A DNA stretch of 15,079 bases, taken from the NCBI GenBank assembly GCA_003162615.1, contig PMNG01000054.1, positions 6,237 to 21,315 on the forward strand, given 5' to 3'. The notes beneath the pieces are model-generated. The model worked only from the letters and a program-made list of their open reading frames with translations. It searched no databases and had not been told where the DNA came from. Positions 1 through 7,393 of the stretch are shown here, one piece after another. The position numbers and the translations under genes were made by a program. The stretch comes from Methanothrix sp. (lineage in GTDB: Archaea > Halobacteriota > Methanosarcinia > Methanotrichales > Methanotrichaceae). How positions within the stretch are numbered: position 1 is the stretch's first letter; each line of letters opens with the position of its first letter.

Positions 1-755
1 ACTGGCTGGAAGGACTTGGTTACAGTCTCCAGCTCCTTTTCCGAGAATCCCGAGCCGACCCTGCCCACGTAGATTAGCTTTCCCTGGTCGTAAGCACCAA
101 CGAGAAGGCCACCAAAGAATGACTCTCTATTGCCTTTGCCTGGGATGTAACCGCCAACCACCATGTCCACCGTTAGGCTCCTCTTGATCTTTATCCAATC
201 AGAGCTTCGTATTCCCGGGCGATAAACTGAAGACTCCTTTTTGCCCATTATCCCCTCTAAGCCCAATTTGACGGCGGCTCCGAAATAAGCCTCTCCTTTC
301 TCAGGAAAATAATCGATAATGGAGATGATATCGTCCTCCTCAAGCTCTTCCTTTAGGATCTTCTTTCGCTCTGTGAGAGGCTTGTTCATAACGTCCTCGT
401 CGCCAGAGCGAAGTATATCGAAGACAATGTAGCTAGCCAGTTGGGCCTCGGAGAGGTAGTCGATCTTCATCTTCCTGGTCTGGTGTTCTCTCATGGCCAG
501 AGCAGAAAAGTCGGGACGAACACCGGTGAGAACCGCAATTTCACCGTCCAGGACACAATCGCTTCCTTTGGCCAGAGATTTGGCCACCTCAGGATAGCGA
601 TAAGTAATATCCACCAGCCTTCTATTCTGAAGCAATACTACCCCGTTACGGATGTGAGCTATGCAGCGGGTTCCGTCTATTTTGGGCTCAAAGATCCAGC
701 CTCTAGCGGAAAAGGGCTTACCTGAAACGGCCAGCATAGGCTTAATGGGCTTCAT
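1..755 (-). CDS. ATP-dependent DNA ligase, LigD ligase-domain type (partial, C-terminus off window)
   Basis: Seals DNA nicks or breaks through a ligase-adenylate intermediate; with the adjacent Ku gene it most likely acts in non-homologous end joining. I read it by translating the reverse strand. The ATG at 755 is forced because an in-frame stop lies two codons upstream. About 251 residues are visible. They include the adenylation motif EPKIDGTR with nucleotidyl Lys25, the LDGE motif near residues 69-72, a YIVFDIL stretch, GLEGIMGKK (motif IV) and DWIKIKR (motif V). The start of the OB-fold follows (VVGGYIPGKG), then the window ends. The order and spacing match the ligase module of bacterial LigD and the stand-alone ligases of archaeal NHEJ operons, not the larger replicative archaeal Lig1, whose N-terminal DNA-binding domain is absent. 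The gene starts 35 bases after the Ku stop, so cotranscription is likely. No clear SD is seen. Polymerase and phosphoesterase partners, if present, would lie beyond the left edge. Confidence 0.93.
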   Translation of the reverse strand, partial: MKPIKPMLAVSGKPFSARGWIFEPKIDGTRCIAHIRNGVVLLQNRRLVDITYRYPEVAKSLAKGSDCVLDGEIAVLTGVRPDFSALAMREHQTRKMKIDYLSEAQLASYIVFDILRSGDEDVMNKPLTERKKILKEELEEDDIISIIDYFPEKGEAYFGAAVKLGLEGIMGKKESSVYRPGIRSSDWIKIKRSLTVDMVVGGYIPGKGNRESFFGGLLVGAYDQGKLIYVGRVGSGFSEKELETVTKSFQP

Positions 756-790
756 TCTTCAAGAATCATCTCATTTCGGTTCCAGATCAT

Positions 791-1630
791 TTAGGGATTC
801 TTATTTAAGGATTCAGCCGTCTCCCTTAGCGCTTCCATAAGGCTCTTAGCTGCAGGCTTCTTTGGTCTCTTCTCCAGGTGCAGTACCTCGCCTTTGAGCT
901 TGGAGCTGATTAGGGCCTCAATCCTTTCCCTATAGCCGTCGTGATATTCGCTTAGATCCAGGTCTCCCGTCAGCCTGTCTGCTATGTCTTTGGCAAGAGC
1001 CATCTCCTTCTCTCCCGGTTCTGGAAGGTCCTTTATCTCCTGCATTAGCGACGGGTCGAGTACCTCATCGGAGTACCTCATAGTGGTGGCCACGATGGCG
1101 TTCTGGTAGTAGTGTATCAGAACGATCCTCTCTTTAGAGCACATAGTCATCTTTCCTATTGCTGCCTTTCCTGTTTTTTCTAGAGTTTTCCGAAGGAGCG
1201 AATAGGCAGCCTCCGAGCCGTCAGGCACCAGAAGATAAGTCCTCTCGAAGTAGTGGGGATCGGCCAGGAAGAAGTTCACGAATCTGTCTAGAGCTATCAC
1301 TTTGCTGGATTCGGGTTTTGCAGAAGATATCTCTCCTTTATCGAAGATGAGGTACTTGCCCCTCCCTAGCTTGTAACCGTACACTGTCTCGCTTTCAGGA
1401 ACCTCGTCTCCCTCCTCGCAGAACCGCTTGTAGGTTATAGGAGTGCTACAGCTCTTATGAAGCATCCGAAAGCTTATTTTTTTATCCCTGGTGATAGGCA
1501 CCGCCCTTACAGGAATATTGACTAAGCCCATGCTGAGGCTGCCTGACCAAACGGCTCTGGCAGGTATGACATCGGTCTCCTCTTCCTCGTCGACCTTTTC
1601 TTCCTCTACCAGAGTTTTTAACTTGGGCAT
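791..1630 (-). CDS. ku: Bacterial-type Ku protein (NHEJ DNA-end binding)
   Basis: Ring-forming homodimer that threads onto broken DNA ends and recruits the ligase. The 279-residue protein contains the family signature ARAVWSGSLSMGLVNIPV at about residues 24-41. FRMLHKSC and YKRFCEEGDEVP follow, then VYGYKLGRGKYLIF, an FVNFFLADPHYFERTYLLVP core, and the C-terminal KSLMEALRETAESL segment. The equivalent of that last segment in bacterial Ku contacts LigD. It is preceded by a Lys/Pro-rich linker (LEKRPKKPAAK) typical of the bacterial C-terminal extension. Unusual is an acidic leader of about 23 residues (EEEKVDEEEETD) before the normal family start. The ATG at 1630 lies about 43 bases downstream of a TTTAAATAAA box. 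The ligase gene follows 35 bases downstream on the same strand. Family identity is clear from sequence; a role in NHEJ is inferred from the family and the pairing. Confidence 0.95.
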   Translation of the reverse strand: MPKLKTLVEEEKVDEEEETDVIPARAVWSGSLSMGLVNIPVRAVPITRDKKISFRMLHKSCSTPITYKRFCEEGDEVPESETVYGYKLGRGKYLIFDKGEISSAKPESSKVIALDRFVNFFLADPHYFERTYLLVPDGSEAAYSLLRKTLEKTGKAAIGKMTMCSKERIVLIHYYQNAIVATTMRYSDEVLDPSLMQEIKDLPEPGEKEMALAKDIADRLTGDLDLSEYHDGYRERIEALISSKLKGEVLHLEKRPKKPAAKSLMEALRETAESLNKNP

Positions 1631-1672
1631 ATCTACTAAAAGATTTTTAATGAATAAAGTCTTTGGCTTTGA

Positions 1673-1684
1673 TTTATTTAAAAT
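1673..1684 (-). promoter_or_regulatory. TATA box of the ku-ligase operon
   Basis: On the minus strand this reads TTTAAATAAA inside an A/T-rich stretch, about 43 bases upstream of the ku ATG. Transcription would start about 25 bases downstream of the box and leave a short leader. It sits in the 150-base gap after the flavodoxin gene. The call rests on motif and spacing only. Confidence 0.5.
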
Positions 1685-1778
1685 TTGTTTACCTACGTTG
1701 AGAGCATGCTGGTTTCAGGCCTCAGATTTGAGATCAGGGAATATCAATTCTTTCTCGGCAGTTAGCCTTGAAAACTCC

Positions 1779-2213
1779 TCAAGCAGTTAACCCCTGTGCT
1801 ACAGTCCTGCCGAGACGAAAGCACTTCTCGATGGTTGCCGCATCCGGTACCTGAATGGCGATGGTTCCTGGTTCGATTACTTTCATGCCAAAGGACTTCA
1901 TCCTGCTGATCAACGTAGGAATGCTTTCACCGCTCCAGCCGTAAGAGCCGAAGGCAACACCGATCTTGTCCTTGAGGTCCAGCTTTTCTAACTGCTTCAG
2001 GAAGGGGTCCATGGACTTAATGAGCTTATAGTTGTATGTCGATCCTCCCAGGACGACGGCATCCGCATCCTTTACATCTTCAATAGAGGCGTCGTAGGCA
2101 TCTTTGAGCAACACGTCTACGCCGTCAATGGTCTTGGCACCGTTTGCTATAGCCTCTGCCATCTGCCTGGTCCTTCCCATCCCGCTGGCATATATTATTG
2201 AAATCTTCGGCAT
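1779..2213 (-). CDS. Flavodoxin (single-domain FMN protein)
   Basis: Small cytoplasmic FMN electron carrier of about 144 residues, the usual flavodoxin length. The fold reads in order. PKISIIYASGMGRTRQMA (residues 2-19) is the first strand plus the phosphate-binding loop. AVVLGGSTYNYKL (about 52-64) is the loop over the isoalloxazine. IGVAFGSYGWSGES (about 84-97) is the second flavin loop, and a final strand and helix end at VAQGLTA. The start chosen is the ATG at 2213, because GGAG lies 8 bases ahead of it. An earlier ATG at 2240 would add nine residues without homology and lacks such a site. The sequence resembles the flavodoxin modules of archaeal flavo-diiron proteins (FprA-like), but no metallo-beta-lactamase domain is attached. 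Partner proteins are not identifiable from the context. The neighbouring ku gene has its own promoter, so a functional link is not implied. Confidence 0.9.
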   Translation of the reverse strand: MPKISIIYASGMGRTRQMAEAIANGAKTIDGVDVLLKDAYDASIEDVKDADAVVLGGSTYNYKLIKSMDPFLKQLEKLDLKDKIGVAFGSYGWSGESIPTLISRMKSFGMKVIEPGTIAIQVPDAATIEKCFRLGRTVAQGLTA

Positions 2214-2438
2214 CAACATCACTCCAGGAAAACAATCCATAAATTAATTGATGACGATGTTATAACTAATTTGCGGTATTTCAGAGGTATGTTGGTCTTG
2301 AGGTAATGGTGACGGCTCAGAAAATTTAGTGATATGAATGTGTTCACTAAGAACTGCTAACCAGAGGATTAAACAAAAATGTAAAATTCGTTGAAAAACT
2401 GCAAATAATATAAAAATTGGATAAATCATTATACAGCG

Positions 2439-3023
2439 TTAAACGGCTGTTCCTTTCGGTCCCTGAGGCTTTTGTGCATTTGTCTGACCAGCTCCAACCT
2501 GGGTCGCAACAACAACATTTCTGGTCGCTATGGGGATTGACGCAGAAGCCTCGGTTAGGCTACCGGATGCCGATCCTGATTGTTGCGTCGCAGCTTGCAC
2601 ACTGAAAACGTAGCTGCCGGTCATTGAACCAGGACCTACCAGCATGTCAATTCTGTAGAGGCTTGGTTCTTCCGAAGGTATGACATAAAGTATCAGACTG
2701 TTACCTTGTAAGGTTCCACCAGCGCTGACGGGGTTTGTGTTGCCCGACACAGTAATATCTCCCGACCCAAAGACAGCGTCGTTGTTCTGGTACAGTGTCA
2801 ACTTCAGGCTCTTGGTCCCCGCATTATCTAGGGTCAGGGTCCAGCCACCTGCGATGTTTGCTAAGGTGCTGACAGTTGCAGTCCCAACCCCTGACTCAAC
2901 GGATGCCACACCGGGAGTCATCCCAGTCTGGTTGCTTACGTTATACACATCCTCCTGTACAGCGGCCGAGACAATCAGAAGCGCCAAAACTGACGAAGCT
3001 AAGGCGATTTTCCTAAGTAACAT
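2439..3023 (-). CDS. Secreted protein of unknown function with N-terminal signal peptide
   Basis: I do not recognise this 194-residue protein. It starts with a clear Sec-type signal: Arg4 and Lys5 followed by the hydrophobic stretch IALASSVLALLIVSAAV (about residues 6-22). The mature part is Ser/Thr/Gly/Val-rich with short alternating strands such as GGWTLTLDN, SLKLTLYQN and SLILYVIPS, suggesting a small beta-sandwich exposed outside the membrane. It has no cysteines. The tail is low-complexity and Gln/Gly/Pro-rich (ATQVGAGQTNAQKPQGPKG), and no C-terminal membrane anchor is present. The ATG at 3023 has GGAG ten bases upstream, and a TTTATATT box lies about 45 bases upstream, so it is probably a monocistronic gene with a short leader. 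Neighbours (flavodoxin, Cdc48) give no functional hint. A surface or sheath-associated protein is possible but is speculation. Confidence 0.8.
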   Translation of the reverse strand: MLLRKIALASSVLALLIVSAAVQEDVYNVSNQTGMTPGVASVESGVGTATVSTLANIAGGWTLTLDNAGTKSLKLTLYQNNDAVFGSGDITVSGNTNPVSAGGTLQGNSLILYVIPSEEPSLYRIDMLVGPGSMTGSYVFSVQAATQQSGSASGSLTEASASIPIATRNVVVATQVGAGQTNAQKPQGPKGTAV

Positions 3024-3065
3024 AAACGTACAACTCCAATTTGTACTGATACATCGCCATAATAG

Positions 3066-3073
3066 AATATAAA
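3066..3073 (-). promoter_or_regulatory. TATA box for the secreted-protein gene
   Basis: Minus-strand TTTATATT about 45 bases upstream of the ATG at 3023. It is followed by an SD-like GGAG at the correct distance from the start codon. Position and base composition fit an archaeal promoter; no experimental support. Confidence 0.5.
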
Positions 3074-3127
3074 GCTTAAAAAGATGACGTCTATATGTGT
3101 TTCCACCATATTGCTATGAAAAATTGA

Positions 3128-3146
3128 TGAGGGGCTGATCCCCTCA
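3128..3146 (-). terminator. Hairpin terminator directly after the Cdc48/VAT gene
   Basis: TGAGGGG and CCCCTCA form a perfect 7-bp G/C-rich stem around a 5-base loop. The stem begins 2 bases after the stop codon of the minus-strand Cdc48 gene. In the direction of transcription it is followed within 3 bases by a run of five T. This has the form of an intrinsic terminator. It would separate the Cdc48 transcript from the secreted-protein gene, whose promoter lies just beyond. Confidence 0.7.
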
Positions 3147-3148
3147 CA

Positions 3149-5425
3149 TCAGGCGTAGATGCCGCCGCGCTCAACCTCGCGGGATGCCTTCTTCCGGAGC
3201 TCGCTCCCGAGCTTGGTGTAATATTTCATGGTGTCCGGCGTGACCGAAGGCCCTGTATCCTGGATAGCTGTCAGGAAATTGCTCTGGCCTACAGTCTGAG
3301 ACTGAATGTTCTCTCTGAGAGCCAATCGTCCGGCCTTTCGGACCACCGAGGCTATATCCGCGCCAGTGTACTGATCGGTCTGCCTGACCAGCTCATCAAC
3401 ATCAACGTCTTTTGCAAGTGGCATCTTCTGGAGGTGGACCTGGAAGATCTTGCGCCTGGCTTCGACGTCCGGGACTGGAGTCATGATCAGCTCATCGAAC
3501 CGACCAGGGCGCAGCAGCGCTGGATCGATTATGTCCGGCCTGTTTGTCGCTCCGATGACGACCACGCCTCTTAGCTCCTCCAGGCCGTCCATCTCGCTCA
3601 GAAGCTGGTTGACCACTCGTTCGGTGACGTGTGGTTCACCCATTGACCCGCCCCTAACGGGAACCAGGGCGTCAAGCTCGTCCAAGAAGATTATTGAAGG
3701 AGCAACCTGCTTTGCTCTGCGGAATATCTCCTCGACCCTTTTTTCGCTCTCGCCATACCACTTCGATAGGAGGGCGCTCCCCTTGACGGTGATGAAATTT
3801 GCATCACTCTCGTTGGCCACAGCTTTTGCCAGCATGGTCTTGCCGGTACCTGGAGGACCGTAAAGGAGGATGCCCTTAGGAGCGTCTATCCCGAGTCGCT
3901 TGAAGCTCTCTGCGTTACGCAGAGGCCACTCGACGGCCTCGATGAGAAGCTGCTTGACCGGTTCCAGGCCGCCGATGTCCTCCCAGGACACGTTGGGAAC
4001 TTCGACCATAATCTCCCTCAAGGCCGAGGGCTGAACCTCGCGCATGGCTGCTTCGAAGTCATTCTTGTGGACGATTAGCTTGTCAAGGATCTCTCTGGGA
4101 ATGGTGGGCTCGTCCAGGTCTATCTCCGGCAGGATGCGGCGTAGTGAGTTCATGGCCGCCTCCCTGGTGACCGCTGCTATGTCCGCACCCACAAATCCAT
4201 AGGTCATCTTGGCGAACTCATCGATTAGCACATCGTCAGCCAGAGGCATTCCGCGAGTATGGATCTGGAAGATCTCGTGTCTTCCTTCATAGTCAGGCAC
4301 TCCTAGCTCAATCTCCCTGTCAAAGCGACCCGGTCGACGAAGGGCCATGTCCAGAGCTTCGGGCCGGTTGGTGGAGCCGATGACTATGACGTTCTTACGC
4401 TCTTTTAAGCCATCCATCAAAGACAGGAGCTGGGCAACGACCCTTCGCTCGACCTCGCCTGTGACCTCTCCGCGCTTCGGGGCGATGGAGTCAAGCTCAT
4501 CGAGGAAAATTATTGACGGCTTGTTCTTCTCCGCCTCCTCAAATAGATCCCTTAGGGCCTTCTCGCTCTCTCCATAGTACTTGGACATTATCTCGGGTCC
4601 GTTTACGCTTATGAAGTAGGCATCGCTCTCGTTTGCGACCGCCTTGGCGAGCATTGTCTTGCCGGTCCCCGGAGGGCCGTGGAGGAGGACGCCCTTGGGC
4701 GGGTCGATTCCCAGGCGGTCGAAGAGCTCCGGGTGTTTCAGAGGCAGCTCTATCATCTCCCTGACTTTAGTAATGGCTGGCTTGATGCCACCTATGTCCT
4801 CGTAGACAACTGACGGCACCGGCCTCTCCGGAACTTCGATGGCCTGGGGCAGGAGCTCTACCTCTGTGCCTTCAGCTATTTTGACTATACCCCCTGGGCT
4901 AGTGGATACAACTCGCAGTTTGATCTCACCTAGGCCGAAAGCCTGAGCGCCCAAAAACCCGCGGAAGATCTCCTCGAACATGGTCTCCCTGCCGAAAGAA
5001 TCCGTTGGAGGTTTTCTTACGCTGGTGGTGGAGATAACATCTCCCTTGGTTACCGGCCTTCCCTGGAAGACCTTGGTGAGAACGTCTCCTGGCGCAAAGA
5101 TCTGCATCCCCTGGGTCACCGGTGCCAGGGTTACATGCTTGGCCTCGCTCCAGGTTGCTTTCTTTACCTCAATATACTGGCCGATGCTTGTTCCTGCGTT
5201 CGACCGGATGAGGCCGTCCATCCTCACGATGTCTACCCCCTGATCTGCTGAATATGCGTTCACGGCCAGTGCCGCCGTGGACCGGGATCCGATGATCTCC
5301 ACGACGTCCAGGGTTCGGGCACCCATCTTGTCCAAGTACTCCTCGCTCACCCGGACTATGCCTTTTCCCACGTCCCCCTGGTTGGCCTCGGATACCTTGA
5401 GCTTGACCGATTCTCCATCGCTCAT
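3149..5425 (-). CDS. Cdc48/VAT-type double AAA+ ATPase (paralogue 1, HbYX-like tail)
   Basis: Hexameric unfoldase that pulls proteins through its pore and can feed the archaeal 20S proteasome. The protein has 758 residues from the ATG at 5425, which follows an AAGGTG site; an upstream GTG at 5452 would add nine residues. Order: Cdc48 N-domain (double-psi barrel plus second subdomain, about residues 1-200), then D1 with Walker A GPPGTGKT near 250-257, Walker B IIFLDE near 305-310, pore loop KYYGES and arginine-finger region RRPGRFDRE. D2 follows with Walker A near 523-530, Walker B IIFLDE near 578-583, pore loop KWYGES and RPGRFDE. Both ATPase sites look intact. The last three residues are Ile-Tyr-Ala, which fits the hydrophobic-Tyr-X motif used by proteasomal ATPases to dock into the 20S alpha ring. 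The gene stands alone, with a terminator just after it and a gap of over 300 bases ahead. Confidence 0.96.
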   Translation of the reverse strand: MSDGESVKLKVSEANQGDVGKGIVRVSEEYLDKMGARTLDVVEIIGSRSTAALAVNAYSADQGVDIVRMDGLIRSNAGTSIGQYIEVKKATWSEAKHVTLAPVTQGMQIFAPGDVLTKVFQGRPVTKGDVISTTSVRKPPTDSFGRETMFEEIFRGFLGAQAFGLGEIKLRVVSTSPGGIVKIAEGTEVELLPQAIEVPERPVPSVVYEDIGGIKPAITKVREMIELPLKHPELFDRLGIDPPKGVLLHGPPGTGKTMLAKAVANESDAYFISVNGPEIMSKYYGESEKALRDLFEEAEKNKPSIIFLDELDSIAPKRGEVTGEVERRVVAQLLSLMDGLKERKNVIVIGSTNRPEALDMALRRPGRFDREIELGVPDYEGRHEIFQIHTRGMPLADDVLIDEFAKMTYGFVGADIAAVTREAAMNSLRRILPEIDLDEPTIPREILDKLIVHKNDFEAAMREVQPSALREIMVEVPNVSWEDIGGLEPVKQLLIEAVEWPLRNAESFKRLGIDAPKGILLYGPPGTGKTMLAKAVANESDANFITVKGSALLSKWYGESEKRVEEIFRRAKQVAPSIIFLDELDALVPVRGGSMGEPHVTERVVNQLLSEMDGLEELRGVVVIGATNRPDIIDPALLRPGRFDELIMTPVPDVEARRKIFQVHLQKMPLAKDVDVDELVRQTDQYTGADIASVVRKAGRLALRENIQSQTVGQSNFLTAIQDTGPSVTPDTMKYYTKLGSELRKKASREVERGGIYA

Positions 5426-5452
5426 GTCTTTTTCACACCTTCTTTTATCCAC

Positions 5453-5790
5453 ACTGCTTTCCGGATAGATATACGGATCTATTTTTTAAATAGTTTGCTA
5501 AATCGATGGCTCTTTGTTCCGGTTTGTAACTTTATCCGATAGATTAAATTAATTGTTTTTATATATAATAAGATTCGCTCTTAACCTCCTGGAACTCAAA
5601 ATTCGAAACCTTTAGCCTCTATTAGAGGATTAGTTTCTCTCAAGGATAACTTTTAATTTGACTAACGCACTAATAGTAACATAGGTTAATTTTCTAGACG
5701 GTGAACTTAAAAAACGGAAGTACAAAGAGGAAGTCAACCCAGATGTTCAATAGCTACTATCTTTAAAAATCAAAGCGTTATGGTGGTCGG
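5453..5790. other. Divergent intergenic region between Cdc48 and the oxidoreductase operon
   Basis: This 338-base A/T-rich stretch separates diverging genes and shows no convincing reading frame or RNA gene. It holds several A/T-rich boxes. A TTTAAAAAATAG-like box near 5485-5500 could serve the leftward Cdc48 gene, TTATATATAAT near 5557-5570 has no clear target, and TTTAAAAA at 5762-5769 could serve the rightward oxidoreductase. A near-perfect 13-base inverted repeat (CCTCTA, T, TAGAGG) lies at 5616-5628 and could be an operator. The GGTGG at 5782-5786 is the likely SD for the ATG at 5791. Confidence 0.5.
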
Positions 5791-6422
5791 ATGAAAATTG
5801 GAATAATCGGTTCTGGAAACGTAGGCAGTGCTCTAGGAAAGATCTGGGCGAGTAACGGAAATGAGATCATGTTCAGCTCGCGCCACCCAGAAAATCTGAA
5901 AGGCCTTGCGGAGTCCATCGGCAAGAACGCCTGCTACGGCCTCCCAGCCGAGGCTGCAAAGTACAGTGAAGTCTTGGTTCTGTCAGTTCCTTGGACACAG
6001 GCGATTGATGCCCTCAAGTCTGCCGGCTCTATCAACGGCAAGGTACTGATCGACTGCACAAATCCTCTGAAGCCGGACATGAGCGGGCTTGCACTCGGGC
6101 ATACCACCTCGGCGGCTGAGGAAGTTGCGAAAGCAGCTCCAGGGGCCAAAGTTGTGAAGGCCTTCAACACGACCTTCGTCGCACTGATGCGATCTCCATC
6201 AAGGACGTTCGGTTCTCAAAAGGCACCGGCTTCTACTGTGGAGACGACAGCTCTGCAAAGGCCATCGTTTCAGGGCTCATAAAAGAGACTGGCCTGGATC
6301 CGTTGGACGTTGGACCTCTGATGTGCGCCAGATACCTTGAGCCTCTGGCTATGCTGGCGATGCAGATCGCCTTCGTCCAGGGGTTGGGCACTGAGATGGC
6401 ACTGGGACTTCTGAGGCGCTAA
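5791..6422 (+). pseudogene. F420-type NADP oxidoreductase, frameshifted
   Basis: The intact enzyme of this family (F420-dependent NADP reductase and relatives) moves hydride between NADP(H) and a partner such as F420. The N-terminal Rossmann half is clear. GIIGSGNVGSALG binds the dinucleotide, SSRHPENL fits 2'-phosphate recognition of NADP, and LSVPW, LIDCTNPL and VVKAFNTTF follow. After Leu at 6184-6186 the frame breaks and runs out at 6282. The family's C-terminal half continues in another frame from 6186 to the TAA at 6420: DAISIKDVRF, GTGFYCGDDSSAKAIV, GLDPLDVGPLMCARYLEPLAML and a terminal ALGLLRR. Restoring one base near 6186 would give about 210 residues, a normal length. The SDR gene starts 2 bases after the restored stop, so the two form an operon. 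The break may be real decay or a sequence error. F420 as partner is a family-based guess. Confidence 0.88.
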
Positions 6423-6424
6423 AA

Positions 6425-7255
6425 GTGCCTGTGAATGACGCCATGAAGGGCAAGACTGTTCTGGTCACAGGCTCAACCGACGGCATCGGCAAGGCGACTG
6501 CTCTTGGCCTGGCCCAGATGGGCGCAAAGGTGCTCCTGCACGGCCGGGACCCTGAAAAAGGCCGCAGGGTGCATGATGAGATCGCCCGGACGACTGGCAA
6601 TGACCAGCTCGATCTTTTCATCGCGGACCTTGCCTCCCAAAGGCAGGTTCGCAGGCTAGCCGCTGAAGTCATGGAGAAGTATGAAAGTCTTCACGTTCTG
6701 ATCAACAACGCCGGAACCTTTCAAGTCGAGCACAGGCTGACAGAGGATGGCCTGGAGACTACTTTTGCCGTCAACTATCTGACGCCTTTTCTGCTCACAC
6801 ATGAACTGCTGGAGCGGTTAGAAGAGAGTTCTCCTTCGAGGATAATCAACGTTGCCTCCATAGCCCACTTGAATGCCAAAGTGGATTGGAACAACCTGCA
6901 GGGAGAAAGGTGGTACGATGGCTTCGAAGCCTACGCATTATCGAAATTGGGCATTGTACTTTTCACATACGAGCTTGCAAAGCGATTGAAAGGGTCGGCG
7001 GTCACGGCAAACTGTCTACACCCAGGAGTAATAAAAACCAAGCTCCTCCGAGCTGGTTTCGGGGATTATCCGGGGAGCCCTCCTGAGAAGGGAGCGAGAA
7101 CTTCTATCTACCTGGCCAGCTCTCCAGATGTGAAAGGAATCAGCGGCGAGTATTTCATGGAATGTCGGCCTGCCAAGTCCTCGCCATTGAGCTACAACAA
7201 GGACCTGCAAGAAAGGTTCTGGGAACTGGCAGAAACGTTTACCGGCACAGCATGA
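6425..7255 (+). CDS. Short-chain dehydrogenase/reductase (retinol-dehydrogenase-like SDR)
   Basis: Cytoplasmic NAD(P)-dependent oxidoreductase acting on a carbonyl or alcohol of unknown identity; 276 residues, full length for a classical SDR. Visible are the cofactor motif TGSTDGIG (residues 15-22), LHGRDPEKG after the second strand (the Arg favours NADP), NNAG at 94-97, catalytic Ser145 in NVASIAH, and the YALSK pair Tyr170/Lys174. The loop HPGVIKTKL resembles retinol/WW-oxidoreductase-like members. I chose the GTG at 6425 because GAGG lies 8 bases ahead of it, inside the end of the preceding gene. An ATG at 6443 is the alternative and would remove six residues. Only 2 bases separate it from the restored stop of the upstream NADP oxidoreductase, so both are probably on one transcript. 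The upstream enzyme could supply NADPH for this one. The substrate cannot be told from sequence. Confidence 0.9.
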   Translation: MPVNDAMKGKTVLVTGSTDGIGKATALGLAQMGAKVLLHGRDPEKGRRVHDEIARTTGNDQLDLFIADLASQRQVRRLAAEVMEKYESLHVLINNAGTFQVEHRLTEDGLETTFAVNYLTPFLLTHELLERLEESSPSRIINVASIAHLNAKVDWNNLQGERWYDGFEAYALSKLGIVLFTYELAKRLKGSAVTANCLHPGVIKTKLLRAGFGDYPGSPPEKGARTSIYLASSPDVKGISGEYFMECRPAKSSPLSYNKDLQERFWELAETFTGTA

Positions 7256-7334
7256 TAATAACAGTCCTATTTTGATGGAAGTTCTTAGCTCCTTCCGCCA
7301 CTCCTTTTCTCTGTGCAGCCATTTCTAGGGAGAA

Positions 7335-7344
7335 CTTTAAATAT
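7335..7344 (+). promoter_or_regulatory. TATA box for the HtrA-type protease gene
   Basis: CTTTAAATAT lies 50 bases upstream of the ATG at 7394. A GAGGT at 7378-7382 may act as ribosome binding site, though its 11-base spacing is long. The box implies a transcript separate from the SDR operon, which ends at 7255. Confidence 0.5.
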
Positions 7345-7393
7345 CATTACAGTACTAACTTGGAGTTACTAACAGTTGAGGTAAATAACTGAT

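Noticed and set aside
2244..2429. Short minus-strand frame between the flavodoxin and secreted-protein genes
   Set aside because: It lies in A/T-rich promoter sequence, lacks a plausible start site and shows no recognisable protein features.
3450..3863. Long plus-strand frame opposite Cdc48 paralogue 1
   Set aside because: It is an antisense shadow of the conserved D2 ATPase coding sequence; Ser/Arg-rich, low-quality composition.
6181..6190. Programmed ribosomal frameshift in the NADP oxidoreductase
   Set aside because: No slippery heptamer, stop-adjacent shifty codon or obvious downstream pseudoknot was seen; mutation or sequence error is simpler.
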